From Rhodococcus sovatensis (lineage in GTDB: Bacteria; Actinomycetota; Actinomycetes; Mycobacteriales; Mycobacteriaceae), in the NCBI RefSeq assembly GCF_037327425.1, contig NZ_CP147846.1:3410001-3474000 (forward strand): a stretch of DNA of 64,000 bases. The letters are read 5' to 3'. The notes under the pieces are model-generated. The model was not told the DNA's origin. It was given only the letters and a program-made list of their open reading frames with translations, and searched no databases. A program made the position numbers and the translations under genes. Positions 51,422-59,530 of the stretch are shown one piece after another (positions within the stretch are counted from its first letter, which is position 1; every line of letters starts with the position of its first letter).

Positions 51422-52716
51422 GACCTCTCCTGTCCGGTCGCCGACGTCAACGCTTGGTCCAGGTCCCACAGTATGTCCTCGACGTCCTCCAGTCCGACAC
51501 TGATTCGAACAAGTTCCGGTCCGACGCCCGCTCCGCGCAACTGTTCGTCGGTGAGCTGGCGATGCGTAGTGCTTCCAGGATGGATGACGAGGGTCCGCAC
51601 GTCACCGATGTTGGCTACGTGGCTCGCGACCTGCACGCTCTCGACGAACTTCTGGCCGGCTTCACGACCGCCGAGGAGCCCGAATGCGAACACAGCGCCG
51701 GGGCCCGACGGGAGGTACCGCTCAGCGCGACCGTGGTGCGGATGGCCGGGCAGACCTGCCCACTTCACGTAGTCCACGCGGGAGTCGCCGTCGAGCCAGG
51801 TTGCGACTGCCGCGGCGTTCGCCACGTGCGCGTCCATCCGTTGGGGCAGTGTCTCCACGCCCTGGATCAGCGTGAACGCAGACTGGGCAGACAGTGATCC
51901 ACCGATGTCGCGAAGCTGCTCACTGCGAAGCTTCGTCAGGAACCCGTACTCGCCGAAATTGCCCCACCACGACAGGCCACCATACGACGCGACGGGTTCC
52001 GTCATATGCGGGAATTTCCCACTGCCCCAGTCGAACCGGCCGGACTCGACGACAAGCCCTCCGAGCGTCGAACCGTGGCCCCCGAGAAACTTCGTCGCCG
52101 AATGCACGACGATGTCGGCGCCGAACTCGATCGGACGGCACAGCCACGGTGTCGCCATGGTCGCATCCACCACCAGCGGGATCTTGTTCTCGTGCGCAAT
52201 CGCAGCGAGACCTTCCAGGTCGGCGATCTCGCCCGAGGGGTTACCGATGATCTCGACGAAGATCAGCTTGGTTCGATCCGTCACGGCGGCTGCGAAATCA
52301 CCCGGATCGGTGCCCTGCACGAACGTGGTGTCGACGCCGAACCTCCGCAGCGTCACGTCGAGCTGAGTAACCGTTCCGCCGTACAACCCTGCTGCCGCGA
52401 CGATCTGGTCACCGCTGCCTGCCAGTGCCGCGAACACCGCGAACTCGGCGGCGAGGCCACTTGCGAAAGCTACCGCACCGATGCCGCCCTCGAGGCTCGC
52501 AACGCGTTCCTCGAGAGCGGCGACGGTCGGGTTTGCTATCCGGCTGTACACGTTTCCGTACTTCTGCAGAGCGAAGAGATCTCCGGCATCAGCCGCGTTC
52601 TCGAATACGTAGCCGGCCGTCGAATAGATCGGTACGGCGCGCGAACCTGTCGACGGGTCGGGTCGAGCACCTGCGTGTATTGCGCGCGTACGCAGGCCCA
52701 ATGATCTCTCGCTCAT
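51418..52716 (-). CDS. metY: O-acetylhomoserine sulfhydrylase / aminocarboxypropyltransferase
   Basis: A 432-residue PLP enzyme of the Cys/Met metabolism family. It has YSRIANPTVAALEERVASLE near the N-terminus, the PLP-Lys block VVHSATKFLGGHGSTLGG, and a long insertion typical of O-acetylhomoserine sulfhydrylases. It makes homocysteine (or uses other thiols) from O-acetylhomoserine. A 35-codon ORF overlaps its start by 4 bp, and the CoA-binding gene overlapped its stop before the IS insertion. Confidence 0.88.
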   Translation of the reverse strand: MSERSLGLRTRAIHAGARPDPSTGSRAVPIYSTAGYVFENAADAGDLFALQKYGNVYSRIANPTVAALEERVASLEGGIGAVAFASGLAAEFAVFAALAGSGDQIVAAAGLYGGTVTQLDVTLRRFGVDTTFVQGTDPGDFAAAVTDRTKLIFVEIIGNPSGEIADLEGLAAIAHENKIPLVVDATMATPWLCRPIEFGADIVVHSATKFLGGHGSTLGGLVVESGRFDWGSGKFPHMTEPVASYGGLSWWGNFGEYGFLTKLRSEQLRDIGGSLSAQSAFTLIQGVETLPQRMDAHVANAAAVATWLDGDSRVDYVKWAGLPGHPHHGRAERYLPSGPGAVFAFGLLGGREAGQKFVESVQVASHVANIGDVRTLVIHPGSTTHRQLTDEQLRGAGVGPELVRISVGLEDVEDILWDLDQALTSATGQERS

Positions 52717-52820
52717 CGCTCAGTCCGTTTCGAGTCGTGTGTGGAGTACTCGACGGGATTGGCTGCGGCTTCGCGGGTAGCCGTCGTGACCGAACCCAGA
52801 TGTGACAGAGCTGTGGACAT
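52713..52820 (-). CDS. Short leader ORF upstream of metY
   Basis: A 35-codon frame (MSTALSHLGSVTTATREAAA, then ...HDSKRTER) starts at an ATG 6 nt after GGGG and ends in the ATGA that opens metY. The overlap makes translational coupling likely. It has no Cys or Met run that would point to a simple attenuator peptide, and I recognise no family. It could be a leader peptide that controls metY. Confidence 0.55.
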   Translation of the reverse strand: MSTALSHLGSVTTATREAAANPVEYSTHDSKRTER

Positions 52821-52978
52821 AGTTGTCCCCTTCGTGAGTGCTTGTGAACCGGACCGATTGGTTGGATCAGAACCGGCAACAACCGGAAGTGCACACGAGG
52901 GCGAAATCGACAGTGCGACGCCTGACAAGCACTACGGCTGTCACATGAGTCGCGGTCACGAGTGCGACAGTAGCAGCA
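52821..52978 (-). promoter_or_regulatory. metY upstream region with CCGGTT repeats
   Basis: This 158-bp region separates the leader ORF from the stop of the MerR-clamp gene. On the minus strand it contains CCGGTT three times (52886-52881, 52876-52871, 52852-52847), the first two exactly 10 bp apart, plus an AACC block that could pair with them. It probably holds the promoter and a folded leader. I looked for SAM-riboswitch cores and did not find one I could support. Confidence 0.35.
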
Positions 52979-54025
52979 TCACTGGAAGGTTCTCGGGTCC
53001 ACGGGCATCGCCAACGTAGTGAGGTCCCCGTTGTCGGCGGACCTGACCACGACCGGCATGTCCGGGCCGCTGATATCGATCATGACGTCCGGACCCAGCG
53101 CCGACGCTACGGCGGGATACAGAGTCGTCACCGCGAACGCCAGGTCGATCGACGCTCCCGTGGTCGTCGCCTCGATGTCGGAATGTGCGGTCGAACCCGG
53201 TGCCGATACCCGTACGCAGTCCACCCCCACCGCCACGTTCAGATACTTGTTCTCCTGGTTTTCGATCGACTTCTGCAGTGCAGCTTTGGACAGCACGACG
53301 CGGGTCGTCACCTTGGGCAGCGAGTCCAGCATGGACCGATAGTTCGGAAACTCCTCCTGAAGCGTTCTGCAATGTCTGTCGGCAGGTTGAAAGTCGACAC
53401 CGGACGGTCCGATGCTCAGGTTCACCCGATGCTGCTGCCGAACTGCAGGCAAAGCCGACCGGAGATCGTCGCCGTCGATGAGAACCGACCATGTCGACGA
53501 AACCTGCTGCGCCACTTGAATCGTGCGGGTCGACAGCCTGAAACGATCGGTTGCAGTGAGGGTCAGAACATCGTCCTGCGCTTCCAGGTACACCCCTGCC
53601 AGCACAGGATGGTCGGGGTCATGCGCTGTCGCAGTGAGGATCTGCTCGACGGCGTTGGCAAAGATCGGTCCGTTCACAGTCATCATGGTTTTCCCTTTCT
53701 CGGGGTGGAGTGCTGCGCGTATGTCGCCTGCCGCCTGTCGAGCTCGGTGAGCGTCGTCGAACAGGATGTTGACGTGCTCGTCGATGTGCGCGGTGTCGCC
53801 GGCGAGGACACGCGCTACCTTGTCCAGCGGCATATCGATCTCTCGAAGACGCCTGACGGTCACGGCTTGCGCAACTTGTTCGGGTGCGTAGTAGCGATAA
53901 CCGGTCGACTCGTCCACCCATGCCGGCAGCAGCACGGACGAATCTGCGTAGAAGCGCAGCGAGCCAGGTGTCAAACCCGTTGCGCGAGCGAATGCTCCGA
54001 TTGTCATCAGTTCCGATGTGGTCAC
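52979..54025 (-). CDS. MerR-type regulator fused to two DNA sliding-clamp domains
   Basis: A 348-residue protein. Residues 7-75 are a MerR winged helix (MTIGAFARATGLTPGSLRFY, then GYRYYAPEQV). After a helical linker, residues about 117-235 resemble DnaN domain 2 (HPVLAGVYLEAQDDVLTLTA, ending EEFPNYR). Residues about 236-345 resemble DnaN domain 3 (IDLAFAVTTLYPAVASALG, then GPDMPVVV). Clamp domain 1 is absent. It starts at a GTG. It may be a regulator whose effector domain is a clamp-like dimer; targets unknown. Confidence 0.78.
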   Translation of the reverse strand: MTTSELMTIGAFARATGLTPGSLRFYADSSVLLPAWVDESTGYRYYAPEQVAQAVTVRRLREIDMPLDKVARVLAGDTAHIDEHVNILFDDAHRARQAAGDIRAALHPEKGKTMMTVNGPIFANAVEQILTATAHDPDHPVLAGVYLEAQDDVLTLTATDRFRLSTRTIQVAQQVSSTWSVLIDGDDLRSALPAVRQQHRVNLSIGPSGVDFQPADRHCRTLQEEFPNYRSMLDSLPKVTTRVVLSKAALQKSIENQENKYLNVAVGVDCVRVSAPGSTAHSDIEATTTGASIDLAFAVTTLYPAVASALGPDVMIDISGPDMPVVVRSADNGDLTTLAMPVDPRTFQ

Positions 54026-54070
54026 TCGTTCATCCTCAGGTCTCGGGTAACCCGAAGGTCAAGTGGGCGG

Positions 54071-56200
54071 TCATAGCTCGGGTGGGCTGAAGTAGTTGTT
54101 GCCGTGTGGGTCGGTGGTGCGGATGACGTCGTCGGGGAGTCGTTCGGTGGTCCACAGTTTGCTGGTTTTGAGGTTGTGGTGGGTGCGGCAGAAGGGGCCG
54201 AGGTTAGTGGCGATGGTCCAGCCTCCGTGTTCGGGGTTGCGGTGGTCGAATTCGACGATGTGGTCGAGGTCGCAGCGGACCGAGGGAACGGTGCAGCCGG
54301 GGTGTCGGCAGGTGGGATGCTGAGTGCGGACCCACTGTGCAAGGGTTGCGCTGGGGGTGTAGCGCAGCGCCCCGGGCGGCGGTGTGTGGTGTCCTCCGTG
54401 GCCGTCGGGGTATTCGGCGTGGCTATGAGTGGAATCGTCGGCGACGAGGGTGCGGTAGTGCTCGGCGAGGAGTCCCGCTGTCAGCCTCGGGAGAGTGCCG
54501 GCGGGTGGGTTTGTCTCTGTTGGGGTGGGTGGGTCCGGGAGGTGTCCGGCGGGCAGGGTTGTGGTACGCCCCACGACGAGGTCGGTTGTGGCGCTGATAG
54601 GTTCGGGCCCGACCATCTGAGCGAGGGTGTCGGGGTCGTAGATCATGCCGGTATCGGTATCGGTATCGGTATCTGTGTCGGGGTGAGGTTCGGGTTTGTT
54701 GTCGGTGTGGTTGTCGGTGTGGTTGTCGAGGGCGGTGCGGCGGCGGTCGTCTGCTCGTTGTTCGGCGTTCGGGGCATTCATGCGGGTCGGTAGTGAGGAG
54801 GTGTGCTGCTCGTGTTCGTTTGCGGCGCGGTCGAGGAACTCGGCCAGCGTTCTGCCCGCGGCAGTTCCCCCGCCCGTACTCATGCCCGTGCCTGTGCCGG
54901 TGCCTGTTGGGCGTGACTGTGCGCCGCAGGTGCAGGTGCAGTGCGGGGTGTGTGGTGGTTCGGGTTGTGGTGGTGGGTCGTGGTCGGTGAGGGTGTCGAG
55001 GTAGCGGCGGCTGGCGGTGAAGATGATTTGCCAGGTGGCGTCGCGGGCCATCTCGCGCAGGGTGGTGGGGTCGAAGTGTCCGTAGCCGTGCAGGTAGGCC
55101 GAGTGGTTGTGGATTCCGAGGACGGTTTCGAGGTCGGCGGTGATGTGGATCAGTGGTGTCGATGGCGGGGTGCTCATGCCGTCTGGGTGGCGGACGGCGT
55201 CGGGGAGTGGGCGTCCGCAGGTGCAGTGCCCGGCGTCGGGGGCTGCGGGGAAGGGAGTTCGAGAGCCGTCGCCCGGTCCCCCCTCACCAGAGCCACTGTC
55301 ACCGGGTCCACCACCGCCAGGCTCGCCCTCACCCGGCCCACCATCGTCGGACCCACCATCGTCAGAGCCACCGTCACCACAGCCGCCCGGCCCACAGTCA
55401 CCCGGTCCACAGTCACCCGGTCCACTGTCTTCGGACCTACTTTCGGTGGGGGCTGGCTCGGTTGCGAGGCAGTGGGGTTGTCCGCAGAGGCAGGTGAGGT
55501 GTCCGCCGCGGGTGAGGGCGATGAAGGCGTCGGATCTGCGGGTGTCGAGGGTACGGGGGTCTAGGGGGCATACGCGTGCGGTTTGGCTGTCGAGGAGTGC
55601 GGTGAGTTCGGCGGCGTCGGCCGCGCCGAGGACGGCGGACATGCGGGCCATTCCGCGTGGCAGTGGGGTGAGGCGTACTTTTTTGGTGGTGTTCGCGGCG
55701 CGTCTGCGGGCGCGGGTGTCGAAGTCGGGGTCCAGGGTGGTGATCATTCGGTCGATTTCGCGGCCGAGTCGTTCGCGGGTGAAGTGAGCGGTGGCGGCGA
55801 CGATGTCGGGTTCGAGGGCGGCGAGGATTTCCGGTGCCGCGCCGAGCGTGTGGTCGCGGATGGTGCGGAGAATCTCCAGGCTGATGGCGCCGTCGGTGAA
55901 CAGTTCTCGGTAGCAGGTTCTGCTACCCCACCAGACGTTCAGTGCGGACTCTAGGGTTCCGGGTGTGGTGGTAGTGGCGCAGGCGAGCTCGTTGATCGCT
56001 GAGGTGTGGGCGATACGGTCGGCGTCGAGGGAGCGTGGGATCGATTCGGTGTCGAAGCGTGCGATTCGGGAGTCGTAGAAGCGTTCGACAGAGGCGAGGT
56101 AGTGCGCGTGGGCGGCGTTGAAGGCTGTGTATGCGGAGACCGCTTCGTCGAGGCCAATCACATCGTCGAGCAGGGTGCCCTCACGCTCAGTCGCCGCCAT
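54071..56200 (-). CDS. DUF222 / HNH endonuclease (13E12-repeat family)
   Basis: A 709-residue protein. The N-terminal DUF222 region spans about 1-235 and is followed by a Cys-containing segment (CLCGQPHC). An unusual Gly/Asp/Pro/Ser linker lies near 250-310, then CTCGRPLP, a second low-complexity stretch with DTDTDTDTDT, and a C-terminal HNH domain (CRHPGCTVPSVRCDLDHI through FCRTHHNLK). Such proteins occur in many copies in actinobacteria and behave like mobile or SOS-linked nucleases. An SOS box lies 22 bp upstream of the start. It is much longer than typical members because of the linkers. Confidence 0.87.
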   Translation of the reverse strand: MAATEREGTLLDDVIGLDEAVSAYTAFNAAHAHYLASVERFYDSRIARFDTESIPRSLDADRIAHTSAINELACATTTTPGTLESALNVWWGSRTCYRELFTDGAISLEILRTIRDHTLGAAPEILAALEPDIVAATAHFTRERLGREIDRMITTLDPDFDTRARRRAANTTKKVRLTPLPRGMARMSAVLGAADAAELTALLDSQTARVCPLDPRTLDTRRSDAFIALTRGGHLTCLCGQPHCLATEPAPTESRSEDSGPGDCGPGDCGPGGCGDGGSDDGGSDDGGPGEGEPGGGGPGDSGSGEGGPGDGSRTPFPAAPDAGHCTCGRPLPDAVRHPDGMSTPPSTPLIHITADLETVLGIHNHSAYLHGYGHFDPTTLREMARDATWQIIFTASRRYLDTLTDHDPPPQPEPPHTPHCTCTCGAQSRPTGTGTGTGMSTGGGTAAGRTLAEFLDRAANEHEQHTSSLPTRMNAPNAEQRADDRRRTALDNHTDNHTDNKPEPHPDTDTDTDTDTGMIYDPDTLAQMVGPEPISATTDLVVGRTTTLPAGHLPDPPTPTETNPPAGTLPRLTAGLLAEHYRTLVADDSTHSHAEYPDGHGGHHTPPPGALRYTPSATLAQWVRTQHPTCRHPGCTVPSVRCDLDHIVEFDHRNPEHGGWTIATNLGPFCRTHHNLKTSKLWTTERLPDDVIRTTDPHGNNYFSPPEL
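54650..54673. repeat. GGTATC microsatellite inside the HNH gene
   Basis: Four exact copies of the 6-mer GGTATC, coding for alternating Asp-Thr on the minus strand, are followed by degenerate copies and a 12-mer repeat (TTGTCGGTGTGG) near 54705-54730. Copy-number change here would add or remove Asp-Thr pairs without a frameshift. Confidence 0.7.
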
Positions 56201-56221
56201 GCTCGGTCACCTCCGCATTAT

Positions 56222-56237
56222 TCGAATGTATGTTCGA
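56222..56237. promoter_or_regulatory. SOS box (LexA site) upstream of the HNH gene
   Basis: TCGAATGTATGTTCGA matches the actinobacterial LexA consensus TCGAAC-N4-GTTCGA with one mismatch. It is 21 bp from the HNH ATG at 56200, well placed to repress it, and about 155 bp from the divergent CHAP gene. DNA-damage induction of the HNH gene is therefore likely. Confidence 0.78.
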
Positions 56238-56393
56238 TTCGTGCAAGAACTGTAACCCACCCCACCGACACAGTCACCAAACCTGCACAGACGCACCCCC
56301 ATTCGCGCGAATCAGCTCACATCCGAACCCCGTCTTGGGCTGATGCGGTTCCCGAACCAGCTCATACTTCAGACCAGCCGGTACATTCGATGG

Positions 56394-56984
56394 ATGAGCA
56401 TCGACTCCCCCGCCAAGCCCAAGCGTCGCACTGCTCGGTGGATCGCGGGGATTATCGCGGCGGTGATCGTGATCGCTGCAGGCGTCCTGTGGGTGGCGCC
56501 GAGCCGATACTTGCCATGGGACACGACGCCGTTCCCCGAGATCGACACGTCAGCCCTCACCTCCGAGCAGGCGACGGTAGTCGAGCTCGTCCGAGCCGAA
56601 CACGAGCGGCAACGTCCGGGGACGTTCTATTCCGAGGGCGTCGACGAGGCGTGGTGCGCGAACTTCGTCAGCTGGATCATGAACGAGGCCGGACAACCGC
56701 TGAGCAACCCGAACTCGGGCAGCTGGCGAATCCCGGGGGTGTACACGCTCACGGAGTACTACCAGGCGCAGGGCAAGTTCGAACCGAAGGGATACGTCCC
56801 TTCGGTCGGCGATGTGGTGTTGTACGACAACAGCAGCTGGGTCGGCCAGCACACCAACATCGTCGTCGCGGTCGATGGCGACACCGCAACCACTGTGGGC
56901 GGCAACGAGCTCGGGAAGATTCGTGTCCACACCGTCGATGTGCTGTCCGACTCGGCGATCGTCGGATTCGGCACCCTCGCCTAG
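56394..56984 (+). CDS. Membrane-anchored CHAP-domain hydrolase
   Basis: A 196-residue protein with an N-terminal membrane anchor (about 15-35) and an external CHAP domain: catalytic Cys88 in DEAWCANFVSW, His153 in GQHTNIVVAV and a polar residue near GGN (169-171). CHAP enzymes cut peptidoglycan peptides or amide links. The ATG at 56394 is chosen; an upstream in-frame ATG at 56343 would add a non-membrane stretch. It is divergent from the HNH gene. Confidence 0.8.
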   Translation: MSIDSPAKPKRRTARWIAGIIAAVIVIAAGVLWVAPSRYLPWDTTPFPEIDTSALTSEQATVVELVRAEHERQRPGTFYSEGVDEAWCANFVSWIMNEAGQPLSNPNSGSWRIPGVYTLTEYYQAQGKFEPKGYVPSVGDVVLYDNSSWVGQHTNIVVAVDGDTATTVGGNELGKIRVHTVDVLSDSAIVGFGTLA

Positions 56985-57074
56985 AACGCTCCCACCACAC
57001 TCGCGGTGACTTTCGCTTCCCCACCGAGTCGGTACCTCCAGCAGATCGACTCGGATACGAAGGAGCACTCGACT

Positions 57075-57695
57075 GTGCCATCGAACTTCAGTGATGACCT
57101 GATCAGAAAGATGACCAGCGAGCAGCGCGCGGCAACGGTCGCGTTGCTCGACACCCTCACCGACGACCAATGGCGTCGGATGACTCTGTGCAGCGGATGG
57201 ACCACCGAGCACCTCGCAGCTCACCTGTCGATGAGTTTTCGGATCGGCATGCCGCGTTTGGCGGTGGCGATGCTTCGCTCACGCGGCAACTTCGACAAGG
57301 CCGCCGACTCGCTCGCGCGCCGCGACGTGAACCGCATGACGAGGACCGAACTGGTCGATTCGTTGCGCGAGAATGTGACCACCGACTGGTCACCCCCGGG
57401 AGGTGATCTCGTCGATTCACTCTGCCACGACGTCATTCATGGACTCGACCTCACCGAGGGCCTCGGCGTCCCGTCGACGGCTACCCGCGAAGCGTTGCAA
57501 GTAGTACTGCAGACCATCAGGGACAGAGACCGTATCGCCTATTTCGGTGGCGATCTCGCAGGACGCACGCTCGTTGCCTCCGATGTCGACTTCCGTGTGG
57601 GAGATGGTCCGGAACTCAGCGCACCAGCAGCTACCGTCGTGTTGGTGTTGACCGGCCGGATAACCGTCGACGGGAACCTTCGCCGAACTCCGTAG
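57075..57695 (+). CDS. Maleylpyruvate-isomerase-family (DinB-like, mycothiol-linked) protein
   Basis: A 206-residue protein of the TIGR03083 family. It has LLDTLTDDQWRRMTLCSGWT, then HLAAHLSMSFR and CHDVIHGLDLTEGLG, the helical bundle with His/Glu metal ligands seen in mycothiol-dependent enzymes. The GTG at 57075 follows an AAGGAG ribosome site. The substrate is unknown. It is convergent with fadD36. Confidence 0.8.
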   Translation: MPSNFSDDLIRKMTSEQRAATVALLDTLTDDQWRRMTLCSGWTTEHLAAHLSMSFRIGMPRLAVAMLRSRGNFDKAADSLARRDVNRMTRTELVDSLRENVTTDWSPPGGDLVDSLCHDVIHGLDLTEGLGVPSTATREALQVVLQTIRDRDRIAYFGGDLAGRTLVASDVDFRVGDGPELSAPAATVVLVLTGRITVDGNLRRTP

Positions 57696-57706
57696 AGCGC
57701 GTGAAT

Positions 57707-59107
57707 CTACCCCAACAGCTTCTTCTGCACCTTGCCCATTGCGTTGCGAGGAAGCGACTCCACGACGCGGATTTCCCTGGGCCGCTTGTGGATCGACAGC
57801 TCGGACGCCACCAGATCTATCAGCACCTGCGACTCCACGTCGCTGCCGACCACGAATGCGACGATCCGTTGTCCGAGATCCTCGTCGGGAACCCCGACCA
57901 CGGCCACCTCGTCGACGCTGGCGTGACCGAGCAGAACGGTCTCGATCTCACCCGCGCCCACGCGGTAGCCGCCGGACTTGATCAGGTCCGTCGATGCTCG
58001 TCCGACGATGCGGTGAAAGCCGTCGGGGTCGACGACGGCCACATCGCCGGTGTCGAACCAGCCGTCCTCGGTGAACGACTTGGCCGTCGCTTCCGGGTTG
58101 TTCAGGTATCCGTCGAACATCATGGGTCCGCGTACCTGCAGTGCTCCGATGGACTCGCCGTCGTGCGGCAGGATTTCCTCGTTCTCACCGCGCAACCGAG
58201 TCTCGACGCCTTTCACCGGCAGCCCCACCGAGCCCGGCCTGCGGTCGCCGTCGGCGCGGGTGCTGATCGTGATGAGGGTCTCGCTCATGCCGTATCGCTC
58301 GATCGGCGCCTGCCCGGTAAGAGCGCGCAGCTTCTCGAACACGGGGACGGGCAACGGTGCACTTCCCGAGACGAGGAGCCGTGCAGTGGACAGCGCGCGG
58401 GCGGAGTCCTCGTCGGCCGCAATCCGCGACCAGACTGTCGGCACACCGAAGTAGAGCGATCCGTGGGCTGCTGCGTAGAGCGCAGGCGTCGGCTTGCCTG
58501 TGTGAATCACCGGGCTTCCGACACGCAGCGGTCCGAGCAGACCGAGTATGAGCCCGTGCACATGGAACAGCGGAAGACCGTGCACGAGTGTGTCTTTCCA
58601 CGTCCACTGCCAGGCCTCGGCGAGCGCATCGATACCCGCAGCGATGGCCTGACGGGACAGCAGCACGCCCTTGGGAGGACCTGTAGTGCCGGAGGTGTAG
58701 AGGACGAACGCTATCGACGACGGGTGCGGGTCTGGATAGCTGTGCCACGACCTGGCGTGCTGCCGGACGGGTAATACCTGCAGTCCTGCCGTGTCCTCCG
58801 GCGCCTCCCCCAGCCATGCCTGCGCGCCCGAGTCGCGCAGTATGTGCTCACGCTCTGCTGGGCCCGCATCCGGCGGGACAGGGACGACTGTGACTCCGGC
58901 GATGAGACAGCCGACAACCGCGAGCACGGTCTTGACCGACGGTGTCGCCAGCACAGCCAGTCGCTCTGCCTGGGCTATGCGCTCGGCGACCGACGTCGCG
59001 GCACCGAGAATGTCGGCGCGGGACAATGCAATATCGCCGATGGTGACGGCGTCGGGAATGTCCTCGCCGCGGGCGACGGCGAGTGGGTTCAATGAACGAA
59101 GCAGCAC
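57707..59107 (-). CDS. fadD36: Acyl-CoA synthetase FadD36
   Basis: A 466-residue AMP-binding ligase close to M. tuberculosis FadD36 (Rv1193) along its length: LYTSGTTGPPKGVLLSR, the later FGVPTVWSR and the DLIKSGGYRVGAGEIETVLL block. The catalytic Lys is in RNAMGKVQKK. I use the GTG at 59107, which aligns with the FadD36 start; an ATG five codons upstream is possible. It activates a carboxylic acid to its CoA ester. The divergent gene starts only 17 bp away. Confidence 0.88.
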   Translation of the reverse strand: MLLRSLNPLAVARGEDIPDAVTIGDIALSRADILGAATSVAERIAQAERLAVLATPSVKTVLAVVGCLIAGVTVVPVPPDAGPAEREHILRDSGAQAWLGEAPEDTAGLQVLPVRQHARSWHSYPDPHPSSIAFVLYTSGTTGPPKGVLLSRQAIAAGIDALAEAWQWTWKDTLVHGLPLFHVHGLILGLLGPLRVGSPVIHTGKPTPALYAAAHGSLYFGVPTVWSRIAADEDSARALSTARLLVSGSAPLPVPVFEKLRALTGQAPIERYGMSETLITISTRADGDRRPGSVGLPVKGVETRLRGENEEILPHDGESIGALQVRGPMMFDGYLNNPEATAKSFTEDGWFDTGDVAVVDPDGFHRIVGRASTDLIKSGGYRVGAGEIETVLLGHASVDEVAVVGVPDEDLGQRIVAFVVGSDVESQVLIDLVASELSIHKRPREIRVVESLPRNAMGKVQKKLLG

Positions 59108-59124
59108 ATGGCTACCGTACATAC

Positions 59125-59520
59125 ATGGATGCCGACGGAATCGACACCGGCGACTACGCCGAATACATGACCGTCCCCGCCGGAGACTTGCAGCCCGGCG
59201 TCTATCTCATCGGGACCGATGCGGAACAGGACGCGGACACCGAGGAAGAACTGGAGGACGACCTCGACACCGACGACGACCTGGACATCGAACATGTCAC
59301 CGACGGTGCTCCGAGACTCGTCTACTCCGTCCAATCCGACGACTTCTGGACGCGAGTCGAGCTCGCCGACCTACGCGCGACGCAGATCTACGAAGAAGCA
59401 CACGCTCGAAACCCGTCGACCAATACCGAACCCAAGCGATTCACGACGGTAGAGGCGTTCGGAAGCAACGAGCTCGTCTACATCCTTCGCATCAGGCGCG
59501 GAGGGTGGGGAGACGAATGA
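59125..59520 (+). CDS. Acidic protein of unknown function
   Basis: A 131-residue protein, MDADGIDTGDYAEYMTVPAG onward, with a very acidic middle (EQDADTEEELEDDLDTDDDL, about 33-52) and a conserved-looking C-terminal part (RFTTVEAFGSNELVYILRIR). It is divergent from fadD36 with almost no space between the starts, so the promoters must overlap the coding regions or be leaderless. No family recognised. The acidic run is chemically suited to binding cations or basic proteins. Confidence 0.62.
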   Translation: MDADGIDTGDYAEYMTVPAGDLQPGVYLIGTDAEQDADTEEELEDDLDTDDDLDIEHVTDGAPRLVYSVQSDDFWTRVELADLRATQIYEEAHARNPSTNTEPKRFTTVEAFGSNELVYILRIRRGGWGDE

Positions 59521-59530
59521 CCGGAGGCAG

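Noticed and set aside
52821..52978. SAM riboswitch upstream of metY
   Set aside because: I could not find the GGCAACC-type core or the paired elements of SAM-I, SAM-IV or SAM-II on the correct strand.
55280..55440. CRISPR-like repeats near 55.3 kb
   Set aside because: The repeats are short, degenerate, in frame and code for a Gly/Asp/Pro linker; there are no spacers of constant length.
54026..56393. Toxin-antitoxin or phage-defence system around the HNH and MerR-clamp genes
   Set aside because: The HNH protein belongs to the common DUF222 family and no small partner gene, restriction or CBASS-type gene is adjacent.
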